Positions 28,829-40,717 are shown, counted from the first letter of the stretch. The stretch: 64,000 nucleotides of DNA from Chromatiales bacterium 21-64-14 (GCA_002255365.1 NCBI01000018.1:1-64000); one strand, 5' to 3'. The notes: generated from the letters alone by a model not told the origin. Numbers and translations are program-made.

Positions 28829-29800
28829 TCAGGATCCGCGCCGGGTCGCGGTCAACTCCGCCCAACCGATCAGCAGATCCTCCAGCACCAGCTGGGGGTT
28901 GGCCGATCCCTCCAGATTCCGCAGACCGCCGGTCAACCGGTCCAGATAACCGAATAGGCGACGCCGTCCACAGGCCCGCGCAAGCCGTTCGAGCCCCCCG
29001 CGCAGGTCGGTGTTGCGCGCCTGCACTCCCCATTGCAAGCGTATCATATCCATCACCCACGTCGACATCCACTGCAGGCAGCCGTTGCCGCCGCGCTCCT
29101 TGCATCGCTCCGCCGCCAATACCGGGTCCATGCGCCCCGCCGCCACCGCCTCGAACTCGGCCCACAGGTCCGCGCGGCTCTCCGAGACGCCCGGGGCTGC
29201 CAACTCCAGCGCGGTCAGTGGCGCACCCGCCGCAAGCGCAAGCAGCAACTCAGCGTCGCCGGCCGGGACTTGTGGGGCGAGCCACGCCAGGGCCTGATCC
29301 CGTGGCGGTACCGTGAAGGTAATGCGCTGGCAACGGCTGCGTACCGTGGCAGGCAGCAGCCCCGCGCGGTCGCTGCTCAGCAGCAGCAAGCTGCCCGCTG
29401 GGGGCTCCTCCAGCGTCTTCAGCAAGGCATTCGCCGCCCCCATGGTCATGCGGTCCGCGGGCGCGATCAGGGCCACCTTCGCACCCCCATATTGGCTCAT
29501 CAGGGACAGGAATTCCGCCAACCCGCGCACCGCATCCACCGCGATGGACTTGCCCCCTTCCGGCGCAAGCTGGCGCAGGTCGGGGTGGGTCCCTGCCGCC
29601 GCCTGCCGACAGGCAGCGCAGACGCCACAGGCGTTTCCTTCGCTATCCGGGTGACCACACAACAGACTGCGGGCCCATGCTTCAGCAAAGCGCGCCTTGC
29701 CGAGGCCGCGCGGTCCACCCAACAACAGTGCGTGCGGCAAGGTTGCGTTCGCGCGGCGTCGTTGCAGCTCGCGCCAGGGTGCATTCAACCAGGGCAGCAT
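28829..29800 (-). CDS. holB: DNA polymerase III delta-prime subunit
   Basis: Part of the clamp loader that places the beta sliding clamp on primed DNA. The 323-residue product has the modified P-loop GGPRGLGKARFAEAW, a zinc-module Cys cluster (CGHPDSEGNACGVCAAC), and the ANALLKTLEEPPAGS sensor region with the downstream RSRCQ motif. I chose ATG 29800 because MLPWLNAPWREL aligns with the E. coli HolB start; two earlier in-frame starts exist up to 29875, nearer the tmk stop. It is co-directional with tmk and pilZ. Confidence 0.92.
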   Translation of the reverse strand: MLPWLNAPWRELQRRRANATLPHALLLGGPRGLGKARFAEAWARSLLCGHPDSEGNACGVCAACRQAAAGTHPDLRQLAPEGGKSIAVDAVRGLAEFLSLMSQYGGAKVALIAPADRMTMGAANALLKTLEEPPAGSLLLLSSDRAGLLPATVRSRCQRITFTVPPRDQALAWLAPQVPAGDAELLLALAAGAPLTALELAAPGVSESRADLWAEFEAVAAGRMDPVLAAERCKERGGNGCLQWMSTWVMDMIRLQWGVQARNTDLRGGLERLARACGRRRLFGYLDRLTGGLRNLEGSANPQLVLEDLLIGWAELTATRRGS

Positions 29801-29881
29801 GGCATCGGCTTCCGATCTGAGTTCCAGTAGCATGCCACGGGCTGCTGCTCCAACAACCACGTTACTCCGCTGCAATCAATG

Positions 29882-31586
<1,705 letters not shown>

Positions 31587-31587
<1 letters not shown>

Positions 31588-32402
31588 TACACGAGGGTCA
31601 GCCACTCGGCTAGGCGCAAGGTCAGGCTCCTGCTGGTATAGGTGTGGCGGTCGATCCGGCACACCGGCCAGATCCCAATCAGGCTGTTACACAGAAAGAT
31701 CTCCTCGGCGCCGGTAAGTTCCTCTGCTGCCACGTCCCGGACCTGACACGGGATCCCCCGCGCGGCGGCCTGCTCCAGGATTATCGCTCGCACCACCCCC
31801 GCCACTCCGCAGCGCGCGAGATCCGGCGTGATCAGCGTCCCGTCGCGCACCAGGAACAGATTGCTCATGGTCCCCTCGACCACGCGCCCGTGCAGGTCCA
31901 GCATCAGCCCTTCCGGGATCGCGGGGTCGTCCCACTCGGCCCGCGCCAACACCTGTTCCAACCGGTTGAGATGCTTGATCCCGGCCAGGGCGGGGTTGAT
32001 CCCGAGCCGGGTCGCGCAGATCCGCGTCACCACTCCCTCCCGTCGATGGGCCTCCGGATACGCCGGTGCCGGATACAGCGCCAGGATCCGGGTGGCTTGC
32101 ACCCCGGCGGATGGGGGCGGCGGCCGGTAGCCGCGCTCCCCGGCCCCCCGGGTCACGAGGATCTTGAGGGTGCCCGCAGCCGCGTCCTGGCAGACCTGGG
32201 CCGCTTCCCGGCGCAGGCGATCGGGGTCCGGCGCGGGAATGGCGAGGCGCGTGCAATCGGCCGTCAGGCGGGCCAGATGCCGTTCCCAATGCAGTGGGCG
32301 GGCATCCCGGACCATGAGGGTCTCAAACAGCCCGTCTCCGTACTGCAGGCCCCGGTCCGCCACCGGCAGCTGGTCGGTTTCACGCCCGTTAACCAAAATC
32401 AC
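31587..32402 (-). CDS. pabC: aminodeoxychorismate lyase PabC
   Basis: Releases pyruvate from 4-amino-4-deoxychorismate to give p-aminobenzoate for folate synthesis. A PLP-dependent class-IV aminotransferase fold protein of 271 residues. The N-terminus VNGRETDQLPVADRGLQYGDGLFETL is the family signature, the PLP lysine is in AGIKHLNRLEQVLARAEW, and the phosphate-binding LFLCNSLIGIWPV-like end (EIFLCNSLIGIWPV) is present. Its stop overlaps the mltG GTG start. It lies between fabF and mltG as in E. coli. Confidence 0.94.
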
Positions 32403-32509
32403 GTCATCGCCCCTGGTCGTGGCCGTCCCCGGCCTGACGCCAGCTCCGTGGGCCTTGACCAGACACGTTGGGCGAACGCCGGATCGGCCTCCAAGCGTAA
32501 GACCCTACA

Positions 32510-33751
32510 CTAACGCAAGGCGCGCAGCAGCAGCGTGGCGTTGGTACCGCCGAACCCGAAGGAGTTCGACAGGGCCACATCGATCTTCATCGCGCGGGCG
32601 CTACCCGGAACGAAGTCCAGGTCGCACTCCGGATCCGGCGTGAACTGGTTGATGGTAGGAGGAGCCACTTGGTCACGGATGGCGAGCGCGATGAACACCG
32701 CCTCGATGCCCCCGGCGGCGCCCAGCGGGTGACCGGTCATGGATTTGGTGGAACTCACCGCGAGACGGTAAGCGTGATCTCCGAACGCGCCTTTGATGGC
32801 GTCGCACTCCGCCTTATCGCCGACTGGAGTGGAGGTGCCGTGGGCATTGACGTAGTCCACCGCGTCCGGCTCCAGGCCGGCGTCGCGCAACGCGTTGCGC
32901 ATGCAACGGCGCGCACCCGCCCCGCCCTCGCAGGGTTGGGTCATATGGTAGGCGTCGCCACTCATACCATAGCCGGCCACCTCCGCGTAGATGCGTGCGC
33001 CGCGCCGCCGCGCGAATTCGTATTCCTCCAAGACCAGGACTCCGGCCCCGTCACTCAGAACAAACCCGTCGCGATCCTTGTCCCAGGGACGGCTCGCGGT
33101 GGCGGGGTCGTCATTGCGGGTGGACAGTGCGCGGGAGGCGGCGAAACCGCCCAGGCCAGTGGGTGTGGTGGCCATCTCGGTGCCGCCCGCGACCATCACA
33201 TCAGCGTCGCCATAGGCGATGATACGGGCCGCTTCACCGATGTTATGGGTCCCCGTCGTGCACGCGGACACGATGGAGAGATTGGGGCCCTGGATCCCCA
33301 GCAGAATCGACAGGTCGCCAGCGACCATGTTGATGATGCTGCCGGGAACGAAGAACGGGGAAATCTTGCGCGGCCCGCCATCCAGGTAGGATCTATAGCC
33401 CCGCTCGATCCAGCTTAGGCCGCCGATTCCAGACCCGATCGCGACCCCGATGCGCTCGGCGTTGGCCTCCGTCACGGTCAGACCGGCATCCTCAACGGCC
33501 TGCATGGCGGCGGCGATGCCATAGTGGATAAAGGGGTCGGACTTCTTGACCTCCTTCGGAGAGAGGTAGCGGGCCGGATCGAAGTCACGCACCGATCCCC
33601 CGAACCGGACCGGGAAATCGGTAACGTCGAAGTGGGTGATCGGGCCGATACCGCTGCGCCCGGCGAGGATGTTATCCCAGGCCTGCGGCACGCTGTTGCC
33701 CACGGGCGAAACGATACCAAGCCCGGTAATCACCACACGTCTGCCGATCAA
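32510..33751 (-). CDS. fabF: beta-ketoacyl-ACP synthase II
   Basis: Condenses malonyl-ACP with acyl-ACP in fatty-acid elongation. The active Cys is in [16 protein letters not shown]; the two His are in [14 protein letters not shown] and [15 protein letters not shown]. The start appears to be a TTG at 33751 preceded by GAGAGGA, which gives 413 residues, exactly the E. coli length; an ATG 48 bases upstream is possible. It lies about 110 bases after acpP, beyond a terminator-like hairpin. Confidence 0.94.
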   Translation of the reverse strand: MIGRRVVITGLGIVSPVGNSVPQAWDNILAGRSGIGPITHFDVTDFPVRFGGSVRDFDPARYLSPKEVKKSDPFIHYGIAAAMQAVEDAGLTVTEANAERIGVAIGSGIGGLSWIERGYRSYLDGGPRKISPFFVPGSIINMVAGDLSILLGIQGPNLSIVSACTTGTHNIGEAARIIAYGDADVMVAGGTEMATTPTGLGGFAASRALSTRNDDPATASRPWDKDRDGFVLSDGAGVLVLEEYEFARRRGARIYAEVAGYGMSGDAYHMTQPCEGGAGARRCMRNALRDAGLEPDAVDYVNAHGTSTPVGDKAECDAIKGAFGDHAYRLAVSSTKSMTGHPLGAAGGIEAVFIALAIRDQVAPPTINQFTPDPECDLDFVPGSARAMKIDVALSNSFGFGGTNATLLLRALR

Positions 33752-33797
33752 GAAGCCATCCTCTCGCGCCGGTGCGATCCGGTTCTCGCCTGGGGCC

Positions 33798-33843
33798 AAA
33801 AAAACAACAGGCCGCAGCCACCCCTACAGTGGATCACGCGGCC
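33798..33843 (-). terminator. terminator-like hairpin between acpP and fabF
   Basis: On the minus strand GGCCGC and GCGGCC arms (33838-33843 and 33810-33815) enclose a CCAC/GTGG inner stem, followed five bases later by seven T residues. It probably terminates part of the transcripts after acpP, giving more acpP than fabF mRNA. Confidence 0.6.
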
Positions 33844-33863
33844 CGGTCGGTCGATCCAGCGGA

Positions 33864-34100
33864 TCAGCCGATATGCGTATTGATGTACTCGACAGCCTGC
33901 TGGACGGTGGTGATCTTCTCCGCCTCTTCGTCGGGGATCTCGCACTCGAACTCCTCCTCCAGTGCCATCACCAACTCCACGGTATCCAAGGAGTCGGCAC
34001 CGAGATCGTCGACGAACGACGCGTCGGGCGTCACCTCTTCATCTTTGACGCCCAATTGCTCTATAACGATCTTCTGGACGCGTTCTGCGACACTGCTCAT
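33864..34100 (-). CDS. acpP: acyl carrier protein
   Basis: Carries growing acyl chains on a phosphopantetheine arm. The product has 78 residues, the usual size, is strongly acidic, and has the modification site [21 protein letters not shown]. The ATG at 34100 follows GGAGG; an opening seven codons longer has no RBS. It lies between fabG and fabF in the standard order, with its own promoter-like sequence upstream. Confidence 0.97.
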   Translation of the reverse strand: MSSVAERVQKIVIEQLGVKDEEVTPDASFVDDLGADSLDTVELVMALEEEFECEIPDEEAEKITTVQQAVEYINTHIG

Positions 34101-34137
34101 GAGCGATCTAACCTCCCACACTGAAATGGAAATGCGT

Positions 34138-34201
34138 GCGGTATTGTAGTGAATTCATACCGCGTGTTCCACAAATGTAAAGACAAAACGGCTGCTGTCA
34201 A
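34138..34201 (-). promoter_or_regulatory. acpP promoter and leader hairpin
   Basis: On the minus strand a sigma-70-like pair TTGACA (34201-34196) and TACATT (34179-34174) is separated by 16 bases. The predicted leader contains a perfect 7-bp hairpin GCGGTAT/ATACCGC (34138-34163) upstream of the RBS. It would give acpP transcription independent of the upstream fab genes. Confidence 0.6.
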
Positions 34202-34305
34202 GCCAGTAATCACCGCGCCGGAAAAAATCCAACGAAAAGCTATATGCGGTAGCTAGTTAACTGAAGCGTCATACTGCCGGCCAGCGGCCACGGACCGCAC
34301 CCCGG

Positions 34306-35052
34306 TCACGACATATACATGCCTCCGTTCACGTGCAGGGTCTCCCCGGTGATGTAGGCCGCCGCAGGGGAGGCCAGGAATGCCACCGCCTGCGCCACTT
34401 CCGTGGCGGTGCCCAGCCGCTGGAGGGGGATGCGCTCCAACAGTACATCGCGCTGCGCCTCGGGTAGTGCGCGGGTCATATCGGTATCGATGAAGCCCGG
34501 AGCTACCGCGTTTATCGTAATGCCCCGAGATCCCACCTCCCGCGCCAGGGATTTGGTGAACCCGATGATCCCGGCCTTGGCGGCCGCGTAATTGGCTTGG
34601 CCTGGGTTTCCGGTCAAGGCCACCACCGAGGTGATGTTGATGACCCGGCCCTTGCGGGCCTTCATCATCCCGCGCAGACAGGCCTTGCTCAGCCGGAACA
34701 CGGCGCCGAGATTCACGTCGATAACGCTCGCCCACTCCGCGTCTTTCATACGCATCAGCAGATTGTCGCGCGTGATGCCCGCGTTGTTCACCAGGATCGT
34801 TGGGCCGCCCATCTCGCTGGACAGTCCGCCCATCAGGGCTTCGATGGAAGCCGGATCCGCGGCGTCCAACACCCTGCCCTCCCCGGCGAACCCCTGGGTC
34901 TGGAGCCACGCGGCAATACCCGCGGCGCCCGCCTCGGTAGTGGCGGTGCCGATGACCCGCGCGCCCGCGCGCGCCAGCTCCAGGGCGATCGCCTGACCGA
35001 TCCCGCGGCTCGCGCCGGTGACCAACGCGATCTCGCCTTCCAAGGATCCCAT
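34306..35052 (-). CDS. fabG: 3-oxoacyl-ACP reductase
   Basis: NADPH-dependent reduction of 3-ketoacyl-ACP. The 248-residue short-chain dehydrogenase has the cofactor motif TGASRGIGQAIA, LVNNAGIT, the catalytic Ser in NITSVVALTGN, and YAAAK with the Tyr and Lys. ATG 35052 follows GGGGGAGGA; the longer opening has no such site. Between fabD and acpP in the usual order. Confidence 0.96.
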   Translation of the reverse strand: MGSLEGEIALVTGASRGIGQAIALELARAGARVIGTATTEAGAAGIAAWLQTQGFAGEGRVLDAADPASIEALMGGLSSEMGGPTILVNNAGITRDNLLMRMKDAEWASVIDVNLGAVFRLSKACLRGMMKARKGRVINITSVVALTGNPGQANYAAAKAGIIGFTKSLAREVGSRGITINAVAPGFIDTDMTRALPEAQRDVLLERIPLQRLGTATEVAQAVAFLASPAAAYITGETLHVNGGMYMS

Positions 35053-35115
35053 CCGATTGTCCTCCCCCGCTACGTAGTGGTGTGGCCGCACCCGGCGCAC
35101 GGGCAGCCCGCACGG

Positions 35116-36066
35116 CTACCCCGCGCCCAAGGACCGCAGCGCCTCAGAGAGGCCCTCCGGATCCTCGATACAACGCACGTCCAAGCGCTTGTCGATACGC
35201 CGATTCAGGCCCGACAGTACCTTGCCCGGCCCACATTCCAGCAATGTGGTGCATCCGCGCTGCGCCAAGTCGCGCACCGTCTCCACCCAACGTACCGGAT
35301 GGTCCAGCTGGCGCACCAGTGCCGCCCGAATCTCCGCGGGCGTGTCATGGGTGGCGGCATCGGCGTTTTGCACCACGGGGATGCTCGGGCTCCGCACGTC
35401 GGCGCGCTCCAGCTCCGCCGCCAAGCGCTCGGCTGCGGGTCCCATGAGGGCGCAATGCGATGGTACGCTGACCGGCAACGGTACCACCCGGCGCGCGCCG
35501 GCACCGCGCGCCAATTCCACGGCGCGCGCCACCGCCTCGGCGTGCCCCGCGATCACCACCTGGCCGGGCGCGTTGAAGTTCGCCGCCGCGACCACTTGGC
35601 CGGCGGCTGCCGCCGTGCACAAGGCGCGCACCGCGTCATCCTCCAGCCCAAGGATCGCGGCCATTGCGCCCGCGCCCGGGGCAACCGCCGCCTGCATCAA
35701 CTGACCGCGCAAACGGGTGATCCGGACCGCTGGCGCGAAATCCAGGGCGCCGGCGCACACCAGCGCCGTGTATTCTCCCAGACTGTGGCCCGCCAGCCGC
35801 GCCGGTGCCGGGCCCCCAGCGGCGCGCCACGCCCGCCATACCGCCACACCGGCCGTGAGCATGGCAGGCTGTGTGCATTCGGTCTGGTTCAGACGCGCTT
35901 CGGGTCCGCTGCTTACCAGGGCCCAGAGGTCCTCGCCCAAGGCCTCGGATGCCTCCGCAAAGGTCGCTCGCACGTGCGGATCGGCCATCGCCAGCGACGC
36001 CAGCATGCCCACCGATTGGGAACCCTGCCCGGGGAATACCATAGCCAGGGTAATCGACGTCGTCAT
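35116..36066 (-). CDS. fabD: malonyl-CoA:ACP transacylase
   Basis: Transfers malonyl from CoA to ACP. Family signatures are MVFPGQGSQSVGML, the nucleophile Ser in AGHSLGEYTALV, and the His in PVSVPSHCALM. I placed the start at 36066 (MTTSITLAM) by comparison with E. coli FabD; two ATGs up to 36084 are alternatives and none has a clear RBS. It is about 80 bases downstream of fabH. Confidence 0.94.
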   Translation of the reverse strand: MTTSITLAMVFPGQGSQSVGMLASLAMADPHVRATFAEASEALGEDLWALVSSGPEARLNQTECTQPAMLTAGVAVWRAWRAAGGPAPARLAGHSLGEYTALVCAGALDFAPAVRITRLRGQLMQAAVAPGAGAMAAILGLEDDAVRALCTAAAAGQVVAAANFNAPGQVVIAGHAEAVARAVELARGAGARRVVPLPVSVPSHCALMGPAAERLAAELERADVRSPSIPVVQNADAATHDTPAEIRAALVRQLDHPVRWVETVRDLAQRGCTTLLECGPGKVLSGLNRRIDKRLDVRCIEDPEGLSEALRSLGAG

Positions 36067-36146
36067 TTCCATTTGAAGCATCAATAAGCGCGTGTAATAA
36101 ATGAATTTAATTATCTATGTTATAGATTCGTCCGCCGGCTATGCAC

Positions 36147-37115
36147 TCAGTAGCGCATCAGCGCGGCACCCCAGGTAAACCCGCCCCCGAAGGCCTCCAT
36201 CAGGATGGTGGCCCCGGGCTGGATGCGGCCGTCGCGCACCGCCACGTCCAGGGCGAGCGGGATCGACGCCGCCGAGGTATTGCCATGGGTGTCCACGGTG
36301 ACCACCACCCGTTCCATGGGCAAGTTGAGCTTGCGGGCGGTGGCTGCGATGATCCGGATATTGGCTTGGTGCGGGATGAGCCAGTCCACATCGGACTTGC
36401 GCAGATGGTTGGCGTGCAGCACCTCGGTAACGATGCGTCCCAGGGTATTGACAGCCATGCGGAACACTTCGTTGCCCTTCATCTGAATGTTCGCGCTCCC
36501 GTCCCAGAACTGCGCCCGGTTCTCCGAGACCCCGGCGGGGACCGTCAACAGGTGTTCATAGTGGCCATCGGCGTGCAGATGCGTGGATAGGACACCCGGC
36601 GTATCGCTGGATTGCAACACCACGGCACCGGCCCCGTCGCCGAACAGCACACAGGTCGAGCGGTCCTTCCAATCGAGAATCCGCGACAGCGTTTCCGCCC
36701 CCACCACCAGGGCGCAGCGCGCGCTCCCGGTGCGGATGAATTTGTCCGCCACCGCCAGTGCATAGACAAAACCGGTGCATACCGCCTGTACGTCGAAGGC
36801 CGGACAACCGTGGATGCCGAGACGCTGCTGGAGCAGACAGGCGGTGCTCGGAAACACCCGGTTCGGCGTGGTGGTCGCGACGATTATCAGGTCGACGGCC
36901 CCGGGTTCGAGCCCCGCCGCCTGCAGCGCACGCCGCGCCGCGGCCTCCGCCAGGTCGCAGGTGGTTTCGGTTTCTGCCGCGATATGACGTTCGCGTATGC
37001 CGGTGCGGTCCTGAATCCACGCATCCGAGGTGTCGACCATCTTTTCCAGGTCGAGATTGGTCAGAACTTTTTCCGGCAGGTACCCGCCGGTGCCCGTGAT
37101 GCGCGTGTAGGTCAA
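36147..37115 (-). CDS. fabH: beta-ketoacyl-ACP synthase III
   Basis: Starts fatty-acid synthesis by condensing acetyl-CoA with malonyl-ACP. The 322-residue product has the active Cys in [11 protein letters not shown], His in PHQANIRI and Asn in [10 protein letters not shown], the complete triad. [13 protein letters not shown] is the standard C-terminus. It overlaps the plsX stop by four bases, so the two are translationally coupled. Confidence 0.96.
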   Translation of the reverse strand: MTYTRITGTGGYLPEKVLTNLDLEKMVDTSDAWIQDRTGIRERHIAAETETTCDLAEAAARRALQAAGLEPGAVDLIIVATTTPNRVFPSTACLLQQRLGIHGCPAFDVQAVCTGFVYALAVADKFIRTGSARCALVVGAETLSRILDWKDRSTCVLFGDGAGAVVLQSSDTPGVLSTHLHADGHYEHLLTVPAGVSENRAQFWDGSANIQMKGNEVFRMAVNTLGRIVTEVLHANHLRKSDVDWLIPHQANIRIIAATARKLNLPMERVVVTVDTHGNTSAASIPLALDVAVRDGRIQPGATILMEAFGGGFTWGAALMRY

Positions 37116-38140
37116 CCTGCCCGCCTTTCCGCCAGGAGGGTTTCGAGCCGGTCCCGGATCTTCTCAGGCACCGCCTTCTCGACCTCGAGGACCGCGATCC
37201 GGATAGCGTTGGCGAAAGCAAAGGCGTCCGCGCCGCCGTGGCTCTTGATGACGATTCCCTGAAGGCCCAACAGACTCGCCCCGTTGTAACGCCGTGCGTC
37301 AATCTTCGCCCGCAGCGCACGCAGCACTGGAAAAGCGGCAAGGGCAGCGACACGGGTCAGGAGATTGCGCGAGAACTCCCGCTTGACGTGATGCGCGATG
37401 AACTTGGCGACACCTTCGCTGGTCTTGAGCGCGACATTGCCCACGAACCCGTCACACACCACTACGTCCACGCCGCCGGTATAGACGTCGTCCCCCTCGA
37501 CGAAACCGATGTAATTCAGCGGGCTCATGGACAGCAGGGCCGCGGCTTCCTTAACCTGTTCGTTGCCCTTGATCTCCTCCTCGCCCACATTGAGCAGACC
37601 TACCCGTGGGAGAGTGTTGTTGTCCACCGCGCTGACCAGGACCGAGCCCATGACCGCGAACTGGAACAACTGTTGAGCGGTGCAATCCACGTTGGCCCCG
37701 AGGTCGAGGACGTAGGTATGTCCGGTGATGGAAGGCAATGCGGATATGATCGCAGGGCGATCCACTCCAGGCAGGGTCTTCAACACGAAACGCGAAATGG
37801 CCATCAGCGCGCCGGTATTGCCGGCGCTGACACAGGCATCTGCGCGCCCTTCTTTCACCAAGTTGATCGCCACGCGCATGGACGAGTCCTTTTTCATGCG
37901 CAGGGCGTGGGAGGGTGGATCATCCATCTCCACCCGCTCAGAGGCATGGTGGATCTCCAGGCGATCCCCGGCACGCCCGCCGACCTTGGCCAGGGATGCG
38001 TCGATGACGCTCCGGTCACCAACCAGAATCAGACGCAACTGCGGAAACTCCCGCAGCACCTGCAAAGCCGCGGGGATAACCACGTCCGAACCGTGGTCAC
38101 CCCCAAGGGCGTCCAGTGCGATGGCGCGCGGTTCGTTCAT
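37112..38140 (-). CDS. plsX: phosphate acyltransferase PlsX
   Basis: Makes acyl-phosphate from acyl-ACP for phospholipid synthesis. The 342-residue product begins with the family pattern [19 protein letters not shown] and has [17 protein letters not shown] and the C-terminal [21 protein letters not shown]. It sits between rpmF and fabH in the conserved order. The start has no competitor nearby. Confidence 0.96.
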   Translation of the reverse strand: MNEPRAIALDALGGDHGSDVVIPAALQVLREFPQLRLILVGDRSVIDASLAKVGGRAGDRLEIHHASERVEMDDPPSHALRMKKDSSMRVAINLVKEGRADACVSAGNTGALMAISRFVLKTLPGVDRPAIISALPSITGHTYVLDLGANVDCTAQQLFQFAVMGSVLVSAVDNNTLPRVGLLNVGEEEIKGNEQVKEAAALLSMSPLNYIGFVEGDDVYTGGVDVVVCDGFVGNVALKTSEGVAKFIAHHVKREFSRNLLTRVAALAAFPVLRALRAKIDARRYNGASLLGLQGIVIKSHGGADAFAFANAIRIAVLEVEKAVPEKIRDRLETLLAERRAG

Positions 38141-38219
38141 GACCGTGGGCCACGGCCAACAATCGCGCCGGGCGGTGCCTCAGGCGATTTCATGGAGACC
38201 TGGGTTTCCGTGGCCGATC

Positions 38220-38399
38220 CTATTCGTCGCTGCTGGAGACCACTTTGCGGCCGCGGTAATACCCGCTTGGGCTCACATGGTGGCGAATATGTGTCTCACC
38301 GGTGGTCGGCTCAATGGACAGGGTCATCGGCTTGAGCGCGTCGTGAGCGCGGCGCATGCCGCGCTTGGACGGGGTCTTGCGGGATTTCTGTACCGCCAT
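38220..38399 (-). CDS. rpmF: 50S ribosomal protein L32
   Basis: A 59-residue ribosomal protein. The N-terminus [20 protein letters not shown] is the bacterial L32 signature; the centre has [20 protein letters not shown]. The zinc-binding cysteines of some L32 proteins are absent (a C-minus form), as in E. coli. It lies 22 bases after the DUF177 gene and upstream of plsX. Confidence 0.96.
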   Translation of the reverse strand: MAVQKSRKTPSKRGMRRAHDALKPMTLSIEPTTGETHIRHHVSPSGYYRGRKVVSSSDE

Positions 38400-38421
38400 G
38401 GTCGTCTACTCCGATTTGGGC

Positions 38422-38943
38422 TCAGTCACGTCGTTTCAGTTCTTTGAGCATCGCGAACGGGTCCTCGGTGCTCCCCGTCGCATCCTGCTCCTCCTCGGCA
38501 CGCGCCGGGGTGTATGCCATACACGGTTCCCCATCGCCGTGCAGTGCCACGATCGGCAGCGCCAGGATCAACTCATCCTCGATGATCTCGGAAACCGCCA
38601 TCGGCCCTGGGGTCACCAGCAGTGGTTCATACTGCATCGGCAGCCGATCCGCCTCCTCATCACTGCGCACCAGCCCCAGCAGGATCTCGCGGTCCACTTC
38701 CAGACCCATGGGCTCCAGGCAGCGCTGGCAAACCAAGCTCAGCCGCGCCTCGATCCGTCCGTGCAGATACGCGATCCGCTGCTCGTCCCGATCCAAGTAC
38801 AATTCCACCTGGACGGCACCCTCGGTGCTGGCCAGCGTCCGCCCGAGACGGTCCATCCGCGACAGCGCCACCTGTCCACGATAGGCCTGCCCCTGCTCCA
38901 CCCGACGCAGGGGTTCGAAGTGTTGCGGAAGCGACTTAAACAT
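38422..38943 (-). CDS. yceD: YceD/DUF177 family protein
   Basis: A 173-residue protein of the DUF177 family, which in bacteria and plastids acts in 23S rRNA accumulation. The core is LSLVCQRCLEPMGLEVDREILLGLVRSDEEADRLP with a CxxC pair, followed by EIIEDELILALPIVALH, and an end (DPFAMLKELKRRD) very like E. coli YceD. The ATG 38943 fits by alignment; it lies only 10 bases downstream of a good -10 box. First gene of the fatty-acid synthesis operon. Confidence 0.92.
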   Translation of the reverse strand: MFKSLPQHFEPLRRVEQGQAYRGQVALSRMDRLGRTLASTEGAVQVELYLDRDEQRIAYLHGRIEARLSLVCQRCLEPMGLEVDREILLGLVRSDEEADRLPMQYEPLLVTPGPMAVSEIIEDELILALPIVALHGDGEPCMAYTPARAEEEQDATGSTEDPFAMLKELKRRD

Positions 38944-38953
38944 CAAGCCCGTC

Positions 38954-38983
38954 AATATAGACCCTGAAGTATTCAGTTGTCAA
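38954..38983 (-). promoter_or_regulatory. promoter of the yceD-rpmF-plsX-fab operon
   Basis: On the minus strand TTGACA (38983-38978), an 18-base spacer and TATATT (38959-38954) make a near-consensus sigma-70 promoter. The -10 ends 10 bases before the yceD ATG, so the mRNA would have a leader of about five bases or fewer. Confidence 0.7.
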
Positions 38984-39298
38984 AGTAAAATCCCTTTAGA
39001 AACGGGCTACTAGGTTGTTGTTTCCGGGCCCCTTGTGCTTGACAGGCCGGAGCGTTTTGCGTAGAAACCCATGAAGACGCCAGCGGCGGGACGCGTAGCC
39101 GGTCTGATCGCGACGGATCCCAGGGGGATCGCGCGGTTCCCAGCCCGGTCCCGCGGACCCGAGCGGCGCCGGATTGATCCCACGGGACGACCCCCCAGCG
39201 CATCACTGGAGCGGTCCGCCGCCTTCATGAATAATGCGGGTTAGCACGCGCGATTTCCGGGTCCCGCTCGGGTCCGGAACCGGAGACGGGGGCCACCC
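38984..39298. other. divergent region between yceD and the pyruvate carboxylase genes
   Basis: No gene. GC-rich, with a segment at 39202-39245 that recurs at 49507-49551 (see the repeat entries). The purine-rich GGAGACGGGGG near the right edge may serve as the RBS for the next gene. Open frames here have no family resemblance. Confidence 0.35.
39202..39245. repeat. dispersed intergenic repeat, copy 1
   Basis: About 44 bases beginning ATCACTGGAGCGGTC and ending ATGCGGGTTAGC. Copy 2 at 49507-49551 matches at most positions. Both lie in non-coding DNA. Confidence 0.55.
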
Positions 39299-40717
39299 GT
39301 GATCAAAAAACTTCTCATCGCCAACCGCGGCGAAGTGGCGGTACGGGTCGTACGCGCCTGCGCGGAGATGGGCATTACCTCCGTGGCCATCTATACCGAC
39401 GCTGATCGCCATGGGCTCCATGTCAAAAAAGCGGACCAGGCCTACGGCATCGGGCCCGATTCCGTAGCCGGCTACCTCAACGTGCACCGGATCGTGAATC
39501 TGGCCCGTGCCACCGGTTGCGACGCCATCCATCCCGGTTACGGCTTCCTGTCCGAAAACCCGCTGTTTGCGGAGACCTGCGCCCGCCGCGGGATCTGCTT
39601 CGTCGGACCATCTGCGGAGGTCATCCGGCGCATGGGGGATAAGACCGAGGCGCGCCGAACCATGCGCGCGGCCGGGATCCCAGTGATCCCCGGCAGCGAC
39701 GACAACCTGACCAGCCTGGAGGAGGCGCTGGTGCTGGCGCAGTCCATCGGATATCCGGTGATGCTCAAGGCGACCACCGGCGGAGGCGGCCGGGGCATTC
39801 GGCGTTGCGCGTCACCGGAGGAACTCCGGCGCCAGTACCAGCGGGTGCTCTCCGAAGCACGCAAGGCGTTTGGGAACGCCGATATCTTCCTGGAGAAGTG
39901 CATCGAGCGCCCGCGTCACATCGAGGTTCAGATCCTCGCGGACCGGCACGGGAACCTGGTGCATCTGTATGAACGGGACTGCTCCATCCAGCGCCGCCAT
40001 CAGAAGCTGCTGGAAGTGGCGCCCTCCCCACAGCTCGACGACGCCCAGCGTGAGCACCTGAGCGGGCTGGCGTTGCGCGTCGCGCGGGCGGCGGGATACG
40101 AGAACGCCGGTACCGTCGAGTTCCTGGTGGACGGCTCGGGCGCGTGCTATTTCATGGAGATGAATACCCGTCTGCAGGTGGAACACACCGTCACCGAGGA
40201 AATCACCGGGCTCGACATCGTGCAGGCGCAGATCCGTATCGCGGCCGGGCTGCCGCTCGGCTTCCGCCAGGAGGAAATCCGGCACAGCGGTTACGCCATG
40301 GAATTCAGGATCAACGCCGAGGATCCCAAGAACGACTTCCTGCCGAGCTTCGGGCGCATCACCCGGTACTTCGCCCCAGGCGGACCTGGCGTGCGCACCG
40401 ACGGCGCCATCTATACGGGGTACGAGATTCCGCCCTATTATGACTCCATGTGTGTGAAGCTCACGGTCTGGGCGCGGGATTGGGAAGGGCTGCTGGCGCG
40501 GGCCGGTAGGGCGTTGCGTGACATCGGCGTGTTCGGGGTGAAGACCACGATCCCCTACCATTTACAGATCCTCGGGAACCCCGAATTCCGTGCCGGGCAC
40601 TTCGATACCGGCTTTGTGGAACAACATCCGGAACTGACCGACTATACCGCCCAGCGCCCGCGCCGCGAGCTGGCCGCGGCGATCGCCGCCGCAGTAGCCG
40701 CCCAGGCGGGTCTCTGA
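39299..40717 (+). CDS. pycA: pyruvate carboxylase subunit A (biotin carboxylase)
   Basis: ATP-dependent carboxylation of the biotin carried by the partner subunit. The 472-residue product has the biotin carboxylase start IKKLLIANRGEVAVRVVRAC, the Gly-rich ATP loop TTGGGGRGIR, EKCIERPRHIEVQI, FMEMNTRLQVEHTVTEEITG and RINAEDP. An acetyl-CoA carboxylase role (accC) is possible, but the very next gene is a biotin-carrying carboxyltransferase of the OadA/PycB type, which supports a two-subunit pyruvate carboxylase that makes oxaloacetate. Confidence 0.9.
   Translation: MIKKLLIANRGEVAVRVVRACAEMGITSVAIYTDADRHGLHVKKADQAYGIGPDSVAGYLNVHRIVNLARATGCDAIHPGYGFLSENPLFAETCARRGICFVGPSAEVIRRMGDKTEARRTMRAAGIPVIPGSDDNLTSLEEALVLAQSIGYPVMLKATTGGGGRGIRRCASPEELRRQYQRVLSEARKAFGNADIFLEKCIERPRHIEVQILADRHGNLVHLYERDCSIQRRHQKLLEVAPSPQLDDAQREHLSGLALRVARAAGYENAGTVEFLVDGSGACYFMEMNTRLQVEHTVTEEITGLDIVQAQIRIAAGLPLGFRQEEIRHSGYAMEFRINAEDPKNDFLPSFGRITRYFAPGGPGVRTDGAIYTGYEIPPYYDSMCVKLTVWARDWEGLLARAGRALRDIGVFGVKTTIPYHLQILGNPEFRAGHFDTGFVEQHPELTDYTAQRPRRELAAAIAAAVAAQAGL

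Noticed and set aside
34597..36087. Open frame of 496 codons on the plus strand
   Set aside because: It lies antisense to fabG and fabD, which are certain. The codon pattern is the mirror of those genes and no family is recognised.
36885..36920. GGTTCGAGCCCC, tRNA T-loop-like
   Set aside because: Lies within the fabH coding region and no other tRNA arms fit around it.
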